Part shown: piece after piece, positions 25,457-34,305 of the stretch
How positions within the stretch are numbered: the first letter of the stretch is position 1
How the letters are laid out: each line of letters starts with the position of its first letter
Assembly (NCBI RefSeq): GCF_016908515.1
Contig: NZ_JAFBEA010000002.1
Span: 434,001 to 498,000 of the forward strand
Direction: 5' to 3'
Length of the DNA: 64,000 bases
DNA from: Virgibacillus halotolerans
GTDB taxonomy: Bacteria > Bacillota > Bacilli > Bacillales > Amphibacillaceae
The notes under the pieces: generated by a model
Seen by the model: the letters and a program-made list of their open reading frames with translations, nothing else
The model's database searches: none
What the model was told of the DNA's origin: nothing
Made by a program: the position numbers and the translations under genes

Positions 25457-26476
25457 ATGACAGGACTTAAAAATGTTCCATTAATATTAATTATGATAGC
25501 GCTTGCTATCTTAACTGCATGTAGTGAGAATGGCGGGGATGAGGATGAAGGAACCATTAAAATTATCTCCGCACATAACCAGACATCGCCAGATAGTCCC
25601 TACCAAGTAGGTTTGCTGGAATTTAAAAAAATTGCAGAAGAAGAATCAAATGGATCGATTGAAGTAGAAGTACATGCGGGAACAATTGGGACAGAGGAAT
25701 CTGAACTGGTAGAAAAACTGCAATTAGGTGCAGCTGATATGGTACTCGTATCTCCAGGTTTTATGACACAAACGGGTATAAAAGAAGTTGATCTATTTTC
25801 ATTTCCCTATTTATTTTCGAGTTATGAGCAATGGGAATCTACCGTGGATGGAGATCCTGGAGAAAAAATGAGTGAGTTAATCAATGAAAAATCTAATAAT
25901 TCTTTTAAATTACTCGGTTATTGGTCTGCCGGTGTTAGACATTATTATGGAAAAAAGCCAATCGAAACCATCGATGATTTAAAAGGAGTGTCGATCCGGA
26001 CCCAAACTTCTGGAGTAGTAGGAGACTTCTGGAAGAAAACAGGAGCGATTCCCTCATCTATATCATGGGGTGAATTGTATCAGGGGTTGCAACAGGACGT
26101 TGTAGACGCTTCAGAAAACTCTTATCCGTATTTCGTGCAGGAAAACCATCATACGACGAAAAATGGCAAATATATTACAGAAACTGCACATGATTATACA
26201 ACAAGATTTTTATTGTTTAATGGGGATAAGTTTGATGCTTACTCAAAAGAACATCAAGAGATAATCTTAAAGGCAGCAGAAGCCTCGGTGAAAGCTGAGC
26301 GTGAAGCAGTTGATAAGCAGGATGAAGAATATAAGCAAAAAGCAATTGATGAAGGAGCAGAAGTGAATGAAATTGATAAAGAACCATTTATGGAATTAGT
26401 GAATCCAATCCAGGATCAAGCTGCAAAAGACATTGGTGTTGAGAAGTTATTGCAGGAGATTAGAGACATGGAGTAA
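25457..26476 (+). CDS. dctP: TRAP transporter substrate-binding lipoprotein (DctP family)
   Basis: A 339-residue extracytoplasmic binding protein. Instead of a plain signal peptide it has a lipobox (LTAC, Cys22), as expected in a Gram-positive cell. DctP marks are the opening strand IKIISAHNQTSPDSPYQVGL, a long helix with FKKIAEEESNGSIEVEVH, and the carboxylate-clamping segment GVSIRTQTSG (about 177-186), whose Arg normally pairs with the acid group of the ligand. With DctQ and DctM it forms a sodium-driven importer. Linked KDG genes point to a hexuronate- or KDG-like acid as substrate. Confidence 0.88.
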   Translation: MTGLKNVPLILIMIALAILTACSENGGDEDEGTIKIISAHNQTSPDSPYQVGLLEFKKIAEEESNGSIEVEVHAGTIGTEESELVEKLQLGAADMVLVSPGFMTQTGIKEVDLFSFPYLFSSYEQWESTVDGDPGEKMSELINEKSNNSFKLLGYWSAGVRHYYGKKPIETIDDLKGVSIRTQTSGVVGDFWKKTGAIPSSISWGELYQGLQQDVVDASENSYPYFVQENHHTTKNGKYITETAHDYTTRFLLFNGDKFDAYSKEHQEIILKAAEASVKAEREAVDKQDEEYKQKAIDEGAEVNEIDKEPFMELVNPIQDQAAKDIGVEKLLQEIRDME

Positions 26477-26533
26477 AGGATCAAAATTCTATTTTGTAAC
26501 ATTTAAATAAATGATAAATGAGGAGGTACACTT

Positions 26534-27019
26534 ATGGATCGTTTTGTACGGGCACTAGAGAAGGTACAGTTGATTGCAGGCGTAATATTTTTGTCTATCT
26601 TTTTCCTAGTCATTATTTTTCAAATCATTACAAGGCATATGGGTATATCTGTAATTTGGACTGAAGAGGTAGCAAATTATTCTTTTATATGGGCCGTATT
26701 TATGGGGGCAGCTGTAATGGTAAAAAGGCGGGAGCATTTTAATTTTGATTTTATTTTAAGGAAATTTAGGCATAAGAAAAAAGCATCGATACAGCTGATT
26801 AGTGATCTTGTTTTGATTATATTTAATCTGTTTATATTTTTACTTGGTTTGCAGGTAGTTAGTGAATTTTGGAATTATACATGGGCAGCAATACCGGAAA
26901 TGAAAATGGGTTATGTTTGGATTTCGATTCCGATCATGGCAGGTAGTATGATCATTTATTCTATTTCCCACCTAATGGAACATATAAAATTACTTAGCGC
27001 AAAGGAGGTAAATGAATAA
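26534..27019 (+). CDS. dctQ: TRAP transporter small membrane subunit (DctQ family)
   Basis: This 161-residue protein has four predicted transmembrane helices. The conserved ITRHMGISVIWTEEVANYSFIWAVFMG stretch (spread over about 36-62) carries the DctQ W-x-E-E signature. GAGGAGG precedes the ATG. The stop codon overlaps the start of dctM by one base. It joins the large subunit to form the membrane part of the TRAP importer. Confidence 0.88.
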   Translation: MDRFVRALEKVQLIAGVIFLSIFFLVIIFQIITRHMGISVIWTEEVANYSFIWAVFMGAAVMVKRREHFNFDFILRKFRHKKKASIQLISDLVLIIFNLFIFLLGLQVVSEFWNYTWAAIPEMKMGYVWISIPIMAGSMIIYSISHLMEHIKLLSAKEVNE

Positions 27020-28305
27020 TGGGATTTTTATTACTTGGAGTGTTTATTGTATTAATGCTTATCGGTGTACCAATCGCGTTTGTAATAGGTATTGTTGCAC
27101 TAATAGGTATATTTAACATCCCTTATACACCAGAAGCAACGGTTCCGATGAAAATGGTGAATGGCCTGGATTCCTTTGTATTATTGGCAGTGCCATTATT
27201 TATTTTTGCTGCGAATCTAATGAACGCCGGAAAAATTTCCACGAAATTGATTGACCTTGCAATGGCAATTGTGGGGCCAATACGCGGCGGATTAGCGCAT
27301 ACAAATATATTAGTATCTATGATGTTTGCTGGAGTATCAGGCGCTGCACAAGCAGATACAGCAGGAGTTGGTAAAATACTTATTCCAAGTATGACGAAGA
27401 ATGGCTATGACAAGGAAACATCAGTAGCGGTTACTGCTGCATCATCAACAATAGGCGTTGTTATTCCACCAAGTATTCCGATGATCATTTTTGCAGGTTT
27501 AACAAACGCATCAATAGGCGCGTTATTTCTTGGAGGGATCATTCCAGGTATTTTAATTGGGCTCGGCATGATGATTTTTGTATATATCTTAGCTGTAAAA
27601 AGAAATTACCCCAAAACAGCGCGTGTTGAATTCACTAAGTTTATAAAGTTATTTGTTCAGACAATTCCAGCTTTATTTACACCAATTATTATTATTGGTG
27701 GGATAATTTCCGGCTTAATTACAGCGACTGAAGCCGCAGCAGTTGCGTCATTATATACGATAATTATTAGTATATTCCTTTATAAAACACTTAAATTAAA
27801 AGATTTACCGAAAATACTAATTGATACACTGGGCTTAAGTTCTTTATCGTTGTTTGCCTTAGCTGCTGCTAGTGCACTAGGTGAGTTGATGAGTTATTAC
27901 CAACTAGGAACAATGGCACAGGAATTCTTCACGGATCATGTAGGTACTAAATGGGTATTTATGTTACTTATTATCGCTTTCTTCCTTTTCATTGGCACAT
28001 TTATGGATGCAATTCCGGCAATGATTCTATTTGTGCCAGTCATTTTGCCAACGGCGCTACAATTCGGAATTGAACCAGTACACCTTGGATTAATTATTGT
28101 TATGACCTTGGCGATTGGGCTTGTAACACCACCATATGGATTATGTTTATTACTCGCAGCAAAGATCGGTGATCTCACGATTGAAAGATCCTTTATTGCC
28201 GTACTTCCATATATCGCGATTGTTTTAATTGTACTGTTATTTATCGCATTTTTCCCTGATATCGCCTTTTATATTCCAAAAATGATTAATCCGGGATTGT
28301 TTTAA
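27019..28305 (+). CDS. dctM: TRAP transporter large membrane subunit (DctM family)
   Basis: A 428-residue permease with about twelve helices and two re-entrant hairpins. Family marks are LLAVPLFIFAANLMNAG, the substrate/ion hairpin GVSGAAQADTAGVGKILIP, VVIPPSIPMIIFAGLTNASIGALFLGG, the second half TATEAAAVASLY, and the late GLVTPPYGLCLLLA. It starts with the ATG at 27019, overlapping the dctQ stop. It is the ion-coupled channel of the importer. It is followed 21 bases later by rpiA. Confidence 0.92.
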   Translation: MGFLLLGVFIVLMLIGVPIAFVIGIVALIGIFNIPYTPEATVPMKMVNGLDSFVLLAVPLFIFAANLMNAGKISTKLIDLAMAIVGPIRGGLAHTNILVSMMFAGVSGAAQADTAGVGKILIPSMTKNGYDKETSVAVTAASSTIGVVIPPSIPMIIFAGLTNASIGALFLGGIIPGILIGLGMMIFVYILAVKRNYPKTARVEFTKFIKLFVQTIPALFTPIIIIGGIISGLITATEAAAVASLYTIIISIFLYKTLKLKDLPKILIDTLGLSSLSLFALAAASALGELMSYYQLGTMAQEFFTDHVGTKWVFMLLIIAFFLFIGTFMDAIPAMILFVPVILPTALQFGIEPVHLGLIIVMTLAIGLVTPPYGLCLLLAAKIGDLTIERSFIAVLPYIAIVLIVLLFIAFFPDIAFYIPKMINPGLF

Positions 28306-28326
28306 AACGATTGAAGGAGTGAGAAC

Positions 28327-29013
28327 ATGTTAACGCAAATAGAACAAAGTAAGAAAAATGCTGGGGAAGCGGCTGTCAATTATATAAAAGATGGCATGGT
28401 TATTGGTTTAGGTTCAGGTTCAACGATTTATTGGATGCTGAAAAAGTTAGCTGAACGCATAAAAGAAGGTTTGGATATAAAAGGGATACCGACTTCGGTA
28501 AAGACAGAAAAGCTGGCAAAAGATTTTGGTATTCCATTAACAACTTTCTCAGAGGTGGAACAAATAGATCTAGCAATTGATGGTGCGGATGAGGTGGATA
28601 ATGATCTGAATCTTCTGAAAGGTGGTGGAGGTTCATTGGTCAGAGAGAAGATAGTCGATGCTGAAGCGAAGCAATTAATTATTATTGTGGATGAATCTAA
28701 AATGGTCCCCCATTTGGGGGCGTTTGCGCTTCCTGTTGAAGTCGTTCCATTTGGCTGGGAACTTACTGCGAAAAATATTACTGAGCATGGCTGTATCCCA
28801 CAATTAAGGGAAGTAGATAATAAAGTATTTGTTTCTAATAACGGCAATTATATTTTGGATTGTCAATTCACTGAAATCAGACAGCCAAAGCAATTACATG
28901 AACAATTAAAGCTAGCTGTTGGTGTAGTGGAAACAGGTTTATTTTCGGAAATGGCTGACATAGTAATCATTGCAACAAAGAAAGGCATAGATATTTTACC
29001 GAAATACAAATAA
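28327..29013 (+). CDS. rpiA: Ribose-5-phosphate isomerase A
   Basis: This 228-residue enzyme interconverts ribose-5-phosphate and ribulose-5-phosphate. Visible motifs are the phosphate loop GLGSGSTIYWML (27-38), the catalytic DGADEVDNDLNLLKGGGGSLVREKI region (in two stretches around 85-110) with the conserved Asp and Glu, and VEVVPFGWE. AAGGAG precedes the ATG. Its place between a sugar-acid transporter and KDG kinase, in an operon with HPS and PHI homologues, suggests it supplies or removes Ru5P for that pathway. Whether this is the cell's only rpiA is unknown. Confidence 0.92.
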   Translation: MLTQIEQSKKNAGEAAVNYIKDGMVIGLGSGSTIYWMLKKLAERIKEGLDIKGIPTSVKTEKLAKDFGIPLTTFSEVEQIDLAIDGADEVDNDLNLLKGGGGSLVREKIVDAEAKQLIIIVDESKMVPHLGAFALPVEVVPFGWELTAKNITEHGCIPQLREVDNKVFVSNNGNYILDCQFTEIRQPKQLHEQLKLAVGVVETGLFSEMADIVIIATKKGIDILPKYK

Positions 29014-29052
29014 TGAGCATTACGATATGTAGCATTACTGGGAGGTATATAA

Positions 29053-30003
29053 ATGAATGACGTTATCACGATTGGTGAATCCATGATCACATTTGATCCG
29101 GATGTAAAAGGGCCGATGAAATATGTAAATGGATTTAGAAAAAAAGTTGGTGGAGCAGAATTAAATGTTGCTATAGGCTGCTCACGTCTAGGATTGAAGG
29201 CGGGGTGGATCAGTAGGTTGGGTAATGATGAATTTGGTAGATACATTCAAACCTTTGCTCGTGGAGAGGGGATAGATGTGTCCCAATTGTCTCTAGTAGA
29301 ATCTTATCCAACTTCATTGAATTTTAAAGAAATCATGGAAGATGGTAATGTAAGAACCTTCTATTATAGGGACAAATCGCCAACATTGACCATGACACCT
29401 GCAGATTTAAATGAAGCCTATTTTAAGCAAGCAAAAATCTTACATTTTACAGGTATTTTTCCTGCAATTGGACCGAACCATATCAAAATTGTTGAGCAGG
29501 CAATTGCTCTGGCAAAAAGGCATGGGCTAAAGGTTTCCTTTGACCCAAATATTCGACTTCGTATGTGGAGCAAGCAAGAAGCAAGAGAGACTCTATCTAA
29601 GCTGTTACCACATGTTGATATTCTGCTCGCTGGTGATGAGGAAATGGATATTATTATTGGAGAAAGCGATCCAAAGATGATTATCGAAAAAGCGAAACAA
29701 CTTGGTATATCTTATATCGCTATTAAGCAGGGAGATAAGGGTGCGGTTGGTTACTATGGTGGGGATATCGTTGTAGCACCACCAGTAAAAGCATCCAAAG
29801 TTGTGGATACAGTTGGTGCTGGAGACGGGTTTAATGCAGGGATTCTTTACGGTATACTACACAACTGGCAACTTAAAAAAACATTACATTTTGCTAATAC
29901 AATTGGTTCGATGGTCGTCTCGGTGGCGGGAGATAATGAGGGATTGCCTTATTATGAGGATGTACAGGAACGCCTTGGGGAAATTGAGCGAATTGAGAGG
30001 TAA
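29053..30003 (+). CDS. kdgK: 2-keto-3-deoxygluconate kinase (PfkB family)
   Basis: This 316-residue ribokinase-fold sugar kinase phosphorylates KDG to KDPG, which the operon's aldolase splits. The N-terminal GGAELNVAIGCSRLG (about 36-50) and the C-terminal signature DTVGAGDGFNAG with catalytic base D258 are intact, as is the ILLAGDEE segment. Resemblance to KDG kinases rather than fructokinases is supported by the SFDPNIRLRMW motif and by the aldolase in the same operon. GGGAGG precedes the ATG. Confidence 0.88.
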   Translation: MNDVITIGESMITFDPDVKGPMKYVNGFRKKVGGAELNVAIGCSRLGLKAGWISRLGNDEFGRYIQTFARGEGIDVSQLSLVESYPTSLNFKEIMEDGNVRTFYYRDKSPTLTMTPADLNEAYFKQAKILHFTGIFPAIGPNHIKIVEQAIALAKRHGLKVSFDPNIRLRMWSKQEARETLSKLLPHVDILLAGDEEMDIIIGESDPKMIIEKAKQLGISYIAIKQGDKGAVGYYGGDIVVAPPVKASKVVDTVGAGDGFNAGILYGILHNWQLKKTLHFANTIGSMVVSVAGDNEGLPYYEDVQERLGEIERIER

Positions 30004-30018
30004 AAAAGAGGTGAAAAA

Positions 30019-30645
30019 ATGAAATTACAGCTAGCACTCGATCGTTTAACAAGAAATGAATGTTTTCGAATTGTGAATGAAACGAAACAGAGCATTGATG
30101 TGATAGAAGTAGGTACAGGTATGGTTAAGGAATATGGTATGTCGCTTGTAAGAGAAATGAAAGAGCGTTATCCGGAAAAAATACTTGTTGCTGATATGAA
30201 GACCTGTGATGCTGGCAAACATGAAGCGCGTCAGGCATTTGAAGCTGGTGCTGATATAACAACTGTGATGGCTTTTTCTTCAGATATTACAATTACAGAT
30301 ACGTTGGAAGTTGCTCGAAAAATGGGTAAACGTATCATGATTGATTTGCTGGAAGTTTCTTTTCGGGATCGAGTGGCCGAACTACATGAACTTGGTGTTG
30401 ATTTAATCAGTTTGCATATTGGCAAAGATAAACAGCGTACAAAGAGCTTTAATACAACTTTATTTTCATTAGTAAACGGTTTTGATTTTGATGTTACGGT
30501 TGCGGGCGGAATCAGTATGAAGACACTGCCATATTTAATTGAAAAAGAACCAGATACAATTATTATAGGAAGTGCCATAACAAATGCTGAAAACCCAGGA
30601 GAAGTTGCCGCTGGACTGATGAATATGATTAAAAGTACTAAATAA
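30019..30645 (+). CDS. hxlA: 3-hexulose-6-phosphate synthase-like protein (HxlA/HPS; OMP-decarboxylase superfamily)
   Basis: This 208-residue TIM barrel is of the HPS/KGPDC group. HPS joins formaldehyde to ribulose-5-phosphate. Metal and catalytic residues E30 (IEVGTG) and D59-K61-D64 (ADMKTCDAG) are intact. At the position where 3-keto-gulonate-6-phosphate decarboxylases have an H-R-S-R-D motif this protein has LHIGKDKQ, which matches the HPS form H-x-G-x-D-x-Q; the MIDLLEV strand also fits HPS. It is the ninth and last gene of the operon. The opposite reaction, or a related aldol/decarboxylation step on a branched or keto sugar phosphate, remains possible. Confidence 0.8.
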   Translation: MKLQLALDRLTRNECFRIVNETKQSIDVIEVGTGMVKEYGMSLVREMKERYPEKILVADMKTCDAGKHEARQAFEAGADITTVMAFSSDITITDTLEVARKMGKRIMIDLLEVSFRDRVAELHELGVDLISLHIGKDKQRTKSFNTTLFSLVNGFDFDVTVAGGISMKTLPYLIEKEPDTIIIGSAITNAENPGEVAAGLMNMIKSTK

Positions 30646-30660
30646 CCAGCCTAGTTAAAA

Positions 30661-30693
30661 GCCCTCAGTAGTCTATAATGAGGGCCTTTTTTT
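30661..30693 (+). terminator. Terminator of the kdg/TRAP operon
   Basis: A GCCCTCA/TGAGGGC stem (30661-30667 with 30679-30685) is followed by seven Ts, 15 bases after the last operon gene. Confidence 0.88.
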
Positions 30694-30782
30694 AAATCCT
30701 TTGTTTCTAGGGCAATTAGTTTTCCAATTAGTCTGAGATTCTGCTATTCTATAACTAACTATAGATAGAGAGGAAGACAGAC

Positions 30783-31505
30783 TTGCAACTGGATACAACT
30801 AGCTCGATACCACTACATATTCAATTAAAAATTATGATAGAAAAACAAGTGATAGACGGGACTTTTACCGATCAGATTCCAAGCGAACGCCAGTTTATGG
30901 AGGAATATAATATTAGCAGGAGTACAGTCAGGGAGGCCATTAATCATTTAGTTCAGGAAGGAATTCTTGAAAAAAGGCATGGTAAAGGTACATTTGTTTC
31001 TTTGAAGCCGATCCATGATTGGCTTGGTAACTTAAGTAGTACGACGGAGACGATTCTCCAAATGGGAATGAAGCCTGGTGCAAAATTAATTACACATTAT
31101 ACGACAACACCATCTACATATATTCAGGAACGCACAGGCTTTACGGAAGCATATTTTATTAAACGAATTCGCTATGCAGATGATATTCCAATCGGAGTAG
31201 AGCGTCATTATTACCCTGTAGCGATTGGAAAAGAATTAGTAAAATATGACTTAGATAATGCAACATTGTACGATTTAGTGGAAAATGAACTCGGTATTCA
31301 ATTTGCAGCAGCGGATCAAACGATTAGCAGTGGAATGTTATTGAATGAAGATAGGGAATATCTAAAGGTGCCATCTGGGTCCCATGTACTTATTGCGGAG
31401 CGCGTTATTAAGGATGAGGAAGGACAGATTATTGAAATGGAACAAGCATTTTACCGCAGTGATATGTACACATTTAAAATAAATTTATCACGTAAATTCG
31501 GCTGA
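30783..31505 (+). CDS. GntR-family regulator with UTRA ligand domain
   Basis: A 240-residue HutC-subfamily regulator. A winged helix (about 8-72) contains IPSERQFMEEYNISRSTVREAINHLVQEG in consecutive parts and the wing KRHGKGTFVS; the UTRA domain (about 90-235) ends in MEQAFYRSDMYTFKI. The start is TTG at 30783, after GAGGAAG; no ATG lies suitably close. A CTATA/TATAG inverted repeat at 30749-30764 just upstream could be its own operator. It stands alone between the KDG operon and the taurine cluster and could control either. The effector is unknown. Confidence 0.85.
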   Translation: MQLDTTSSIPLHIQLKIMIEKQVIDGTFTDQIPSERQFMEEYNISRSTVREAINHLVQEGILEKRHGKGTFVSLKPIHDWLGNLSSTTETILQMGMKPGAKLITHYTTTPSTYIQERTGFTEAYFIKRIRYADDIPIGVERHYYPVAIGKELVKYDLDNATLYDLVENELGIQFAAADQTISSGMLLNEDREYLKVPSGSHVLIAERVIKDEEGQIIEMEQAFYRSDMYTFKINLSRKFG

Positions 31506-31582
31506 ATGCTAATTTCTAACCATTCATTAATTTTTGTTATAATATATATTGAAAATAGTAATATCTGAATTTAAGAAATATA

Positions 31583-31612
31583 TTGAAACTACATCTTGTT
31601 CTGGCGTATACT
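31583..31612 (+). promoter_or_regulatory. Putative promoter of the taurine cluster
   Basis: The -35 TTGAAA (31583-31588) and the -10 TATACT (31607-31612) have an 18-base spacer. They lie 88 bases before ald, leaving room for regulator sites around the palindrome-like GGACGTCC near 31642. Confidence 0.5.
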
Positions 31613-31699
31613 AAAGATAGTTCATTATAACTCAACTGGTTCGGACGTCCGGATGTCGAAAGTGGTTGTAATGTCATATCTTATAAAGGGAGTGAAGGG

Positions 31700-32833
31700 A
31701 TGAAAATTGGGGTACCTCGGGAAATAAAGAATAATGAGCGTCGGGTAGCACTAACGCCATCGGGTGTTACAGCTTTCGTGGATGCAGGACATAAGGTTTT
31801 AATAGAAACCTCCGCAGGAAATGAAAGCGGTTTCCTTGATGGGGAATATAAAGATGCAGGTGCTGATATTGTATCGACAGCCAAAGAAGTATGGTCTGCA
31901 GACATGGTGATGAAGGTAAAAGAGCCGCAACCAGAAGAATACATCCTCTTACGTGAAGGATTAATTTTATTTACGTATTTACATCTGGCTGCAGAACCTG
32001 AATTAACGAAAGAATTGGTCACTAAAAAAGTTACAGCGATTGCATATGAAACGATACAAAATAATGATGGCTCATTGCCGCTCCTTGCTCCAATGAGTGA
32101 GGTTGCCGGAAGAATGGCTGTACAGATTGGTGCTCAATTCTTGGAAAATGTAAAAGGGGGAAAAGGAATCTTATTGGGTGGCGTGCCGGGTGTTCAACCA
32201 GGAAGTGTTGTGATTATGGGCGGTGGAGCCGTTGGTACAAATGCGGCTAAGATGGCACTGGGACTCCGAGCAAACGTAACGATTATTGATATTAATACAA
32301 AACGATTGCGTGAATTGGAGGATTTGTTTGGTGGAGCGATTACTACCTTAATGTCAAACCCATTGAATATTCAAGAAGCAGTAAAAAAAGCGGATTTATT
32401 AATCGGTGCTGTCCTAATACCTGGTGCTAAAGCACCGCAATTGGTTAGCGAGGATATGGTAAAGGAAATGACTCCAGGCTCCGTTATTATTGACGTAGCT
32501 GTAGATCAAGGTGGTTCAATAGAAACGATTGATCGAATTACGACACATGATGACCCTGTATATAAAAAGCATGGTGTTCTACACTATGCAGTGGCAAATA
32601 TGCCTGGTGCAGTTGCTCGAACATCTACATTATCTTTAACAAACAATACAAGTCAATATGGCGTTTATCTTGCAAATAAAGGGCTGCAAAAGGCCATTGA
32701 AACAAATGAAGCTTTGGCAAAAGGTGTCAATACGCATGCTGGTCATATTACGCATGAAAAAGTCGCTGAAACACACAACATGTCTTACAAACCTCTAACA
32801 TCTGTTTTAGGTAATCCAGTCTCAACTTATTAA
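31700..32833 (+). CDS. ald: Alanine dehydrogenase
   Basis: This 377-residue NAD-dependent enzyme regenerates pyruvate from alanine and releases ammonium. The start [18 protein letters not shown], the [10 protein letters not shown] substrate-lysine region (about 72-80), the Rossmann loop [16 protein letters not shown] (about 172-187) and the late [16 protein letters not shown] are typical. The family usually has about 370-380 residues. It is followed 46 bases later by an aminotransferase that makes alanine from pyruvate, so it closes the amino-acceptor cycle during taurine breakdown. AAGGGAG precedes the ATG. Confidence 0.94.
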   Translation: MKIGVPREIKNNERRVALTPSGVTAFVDAGHKVLIETSAGNESGFLDGEYKDAGADIVSTAKEVWSADMVMKVKEPQPEEYILLREGLILFTYLHLAAEPELTKELVTKKVTAIAYETIQNNDGSLPLLAPMSEVAGRMAVQIGAQFLENVKGGKGILLGGVPGVQPGSVVIMGGGAVGTNAAKMALGLRANVTIIDINTKRLRELEDLFGGAITTLMSNPLNIQEAVKKADLLIGAVLIPGAKAPQLVSEDMVKEMTPGSVIIDVAVDQGGSIETIDRITTHDDPVYKKHGVLHYAVANMPGAVARTSTLSLTNNTSQYGVYLANKGLQKAIETNEALAKGVNTHAGHITHEKVAETHNMSYKPLTSVLGNPVSTY

Positions 32834-32879
32834 GCTTTATAGTTTTACAATCATTTTATGAAATGGGATGGGGGAACAA

Positions 32880-34241
32880 ATGATGAAAACGAAAGCGGAA
32901 ATGAGTAATGTACCGGAGGAAAAAAAGGAATCACATCTCTGGAATGCAATGCATCGATTTAACCCAGGAGCGGAAGAAGTAATCGCATCCACAGGTAAAG
33001 GTTCATGGTTTACGGATGAGGCTGGAAATCAATTTCTTGATGGGGTATCGGGTCTATGGTGTTTAAATCTTGGTCATGGCCAGCAGGAGATTGTTGATGC
33101 AGCGGCAGAGCAAATGATGAAACTTTCCTATTTTCCTTTAACGATGAGTCATGAGCCTGCAATTAAACTGGCAGGTAAAATCAGTGAATTATTGGGAGCA
33201 GATTATCAAACTTTCTTTTCCAATAGTGGTTCGGAAGCGAATGAAACAGCTTTTAAAATGGTACGGCAATATCATAACCAAACCGGTAATCCAGGAAAAT
33301 TCAAAGTTATTTCTCGTTATCGTGGATACCACGGATCAACGCTAGGCGCATTAAGCGCAACAGCACAAGCCAATAGACGAGTGAAGTATGATCCAGGTGT
33401 GCCAGGATTTTTACATGTATATCCACCATACAGCTATCGATCCATTTTTGATGGGGATCCTGAAGAAACGGATTTAAAGGCAGCCCAATTATTGGAAGAA
33501 ATGATCAATTGGGAAGGGGAAGAAACAGTGGGTGCATTTATTATGGAGCCATTCATTTCTGGTGGTGGCGTAATTATCCCATCGACGAAATATATTCAGC
33601 GCGTCGCGGAAATTTGTAAAAAATATAATGTACTGTTAATTATGGATGAAGTTGTTTCCGGATACGGAAGGACAGGAGAAATGTTTGGCTTCAAGCATGC
33701 AGAGGGCGTTCAGCCCGATATTGTGACAATGGCAAAAGGGTTGACGAGCGGCTACTTACCATTAGGTGCGACAGCGGTTAAATCAGAAATCTATGATGCA
33801 TTTAAAGAAGATGGAAAGGATAATCACTTTCGTCACGTGTCAACATACGGGGGACATCCCGCATCCTGTGCAGTAGCGCTTAAAAACATCGAAATCATTG
33901 AAAGGGAAAACATTGTTGATCGGGTGCGTGAGCTTGGCAAATCCAAGTTAGGAAAACTTCACCAGCTGATTGATCATGAAAATGTCGGGGAAGTTCGTCA
34001 AGTTGGATTTTTGCTAGGGCTGGAAATGGTTACAGACAAACAATCCAAAGTGCCGATTGATGATGGCAAAATGGGGAAAATCATTGGGGCATGTAAAGAA
34101 AAAGGGCTGATTGTCGGTAAAAATGGTGATACTGTTCCAGGACAAAATAATGTGATTATAGTTGCCCCACCACTGACAAGTACGGAAGATGATTTAGACT
34201 TTCTTGTTGAAACGCTCGACTCGGTAATACGAAGTTTATAG
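32880..34241 (+). CDS. tpa: Class III aminotransferase, probable taurine:pyruvate aminotransferase
   Basis: A 453-residue PLP enzyme. The PLP lysine is K286 in TMAKGLTSGYLPLGA; SGSEANETAFK and IMDEVVSGYGRTG are intact. The gene lies between alanine dehydrogenase and a LysR gene followed by sulfoacetaldehyde acetyltransferase. This is the arrangement expected of Tpa, which turns taurine plus pyruvate into sulfoacetaldehyde plus alanine. Sequence alone would also fit beta-alanine or omega-amino-acid aminotransferases; the xsc linkage decides the call. I use ATG 32880 (GGGGG five bases before); 32868 and 32883 are alternatives. Confidence 0.82.
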   Translation: MMKTKAEMSNVPEEKKESHLWNAMHRFNPGAEEVIASTGKGSWFTDEAGNQFLDGVSGLWCLNLGHGQQEIVDAAAEQMMKLSYFPLTMSHEPAIKLAGKISELLGADYQTFFSNSGSEANETAFKMVRQYHNQTGNPGKFKVISRYRGYHGSTLGALSATAQANRRVKYDPGVPGFLHVYPPYSYRSIFDGDPEETDLKAAQLLEEMINWEGEETVGAFIMEPFISGGGVIIPSTKYIQRVAEICKKYNVLLIMDEVVSGYGRTGEMFGFKHAEGVQPDIVTMAKGLTSGYLPLGATAVKSEIYDAFKEDGKDNHFRHVSTYGGHPASCAVALKNIEIIERENIVDRVRELGKSKLGKLHQLIDHENVGEVRQVGFLLGLEMVTDKQSKVPIDDGKMGKIIGACKEKGLIVGKNGDTVPGQNNVIIVAPPLTSTEDDLDFLVETLDSVIRSL

Positions 34242-34305
34242 GTTGCTAATCTATTCTCTTGCTACTAATTTGGAGGTCATAAAATTAGAGGGGATGTAAT
34301 AAGGT

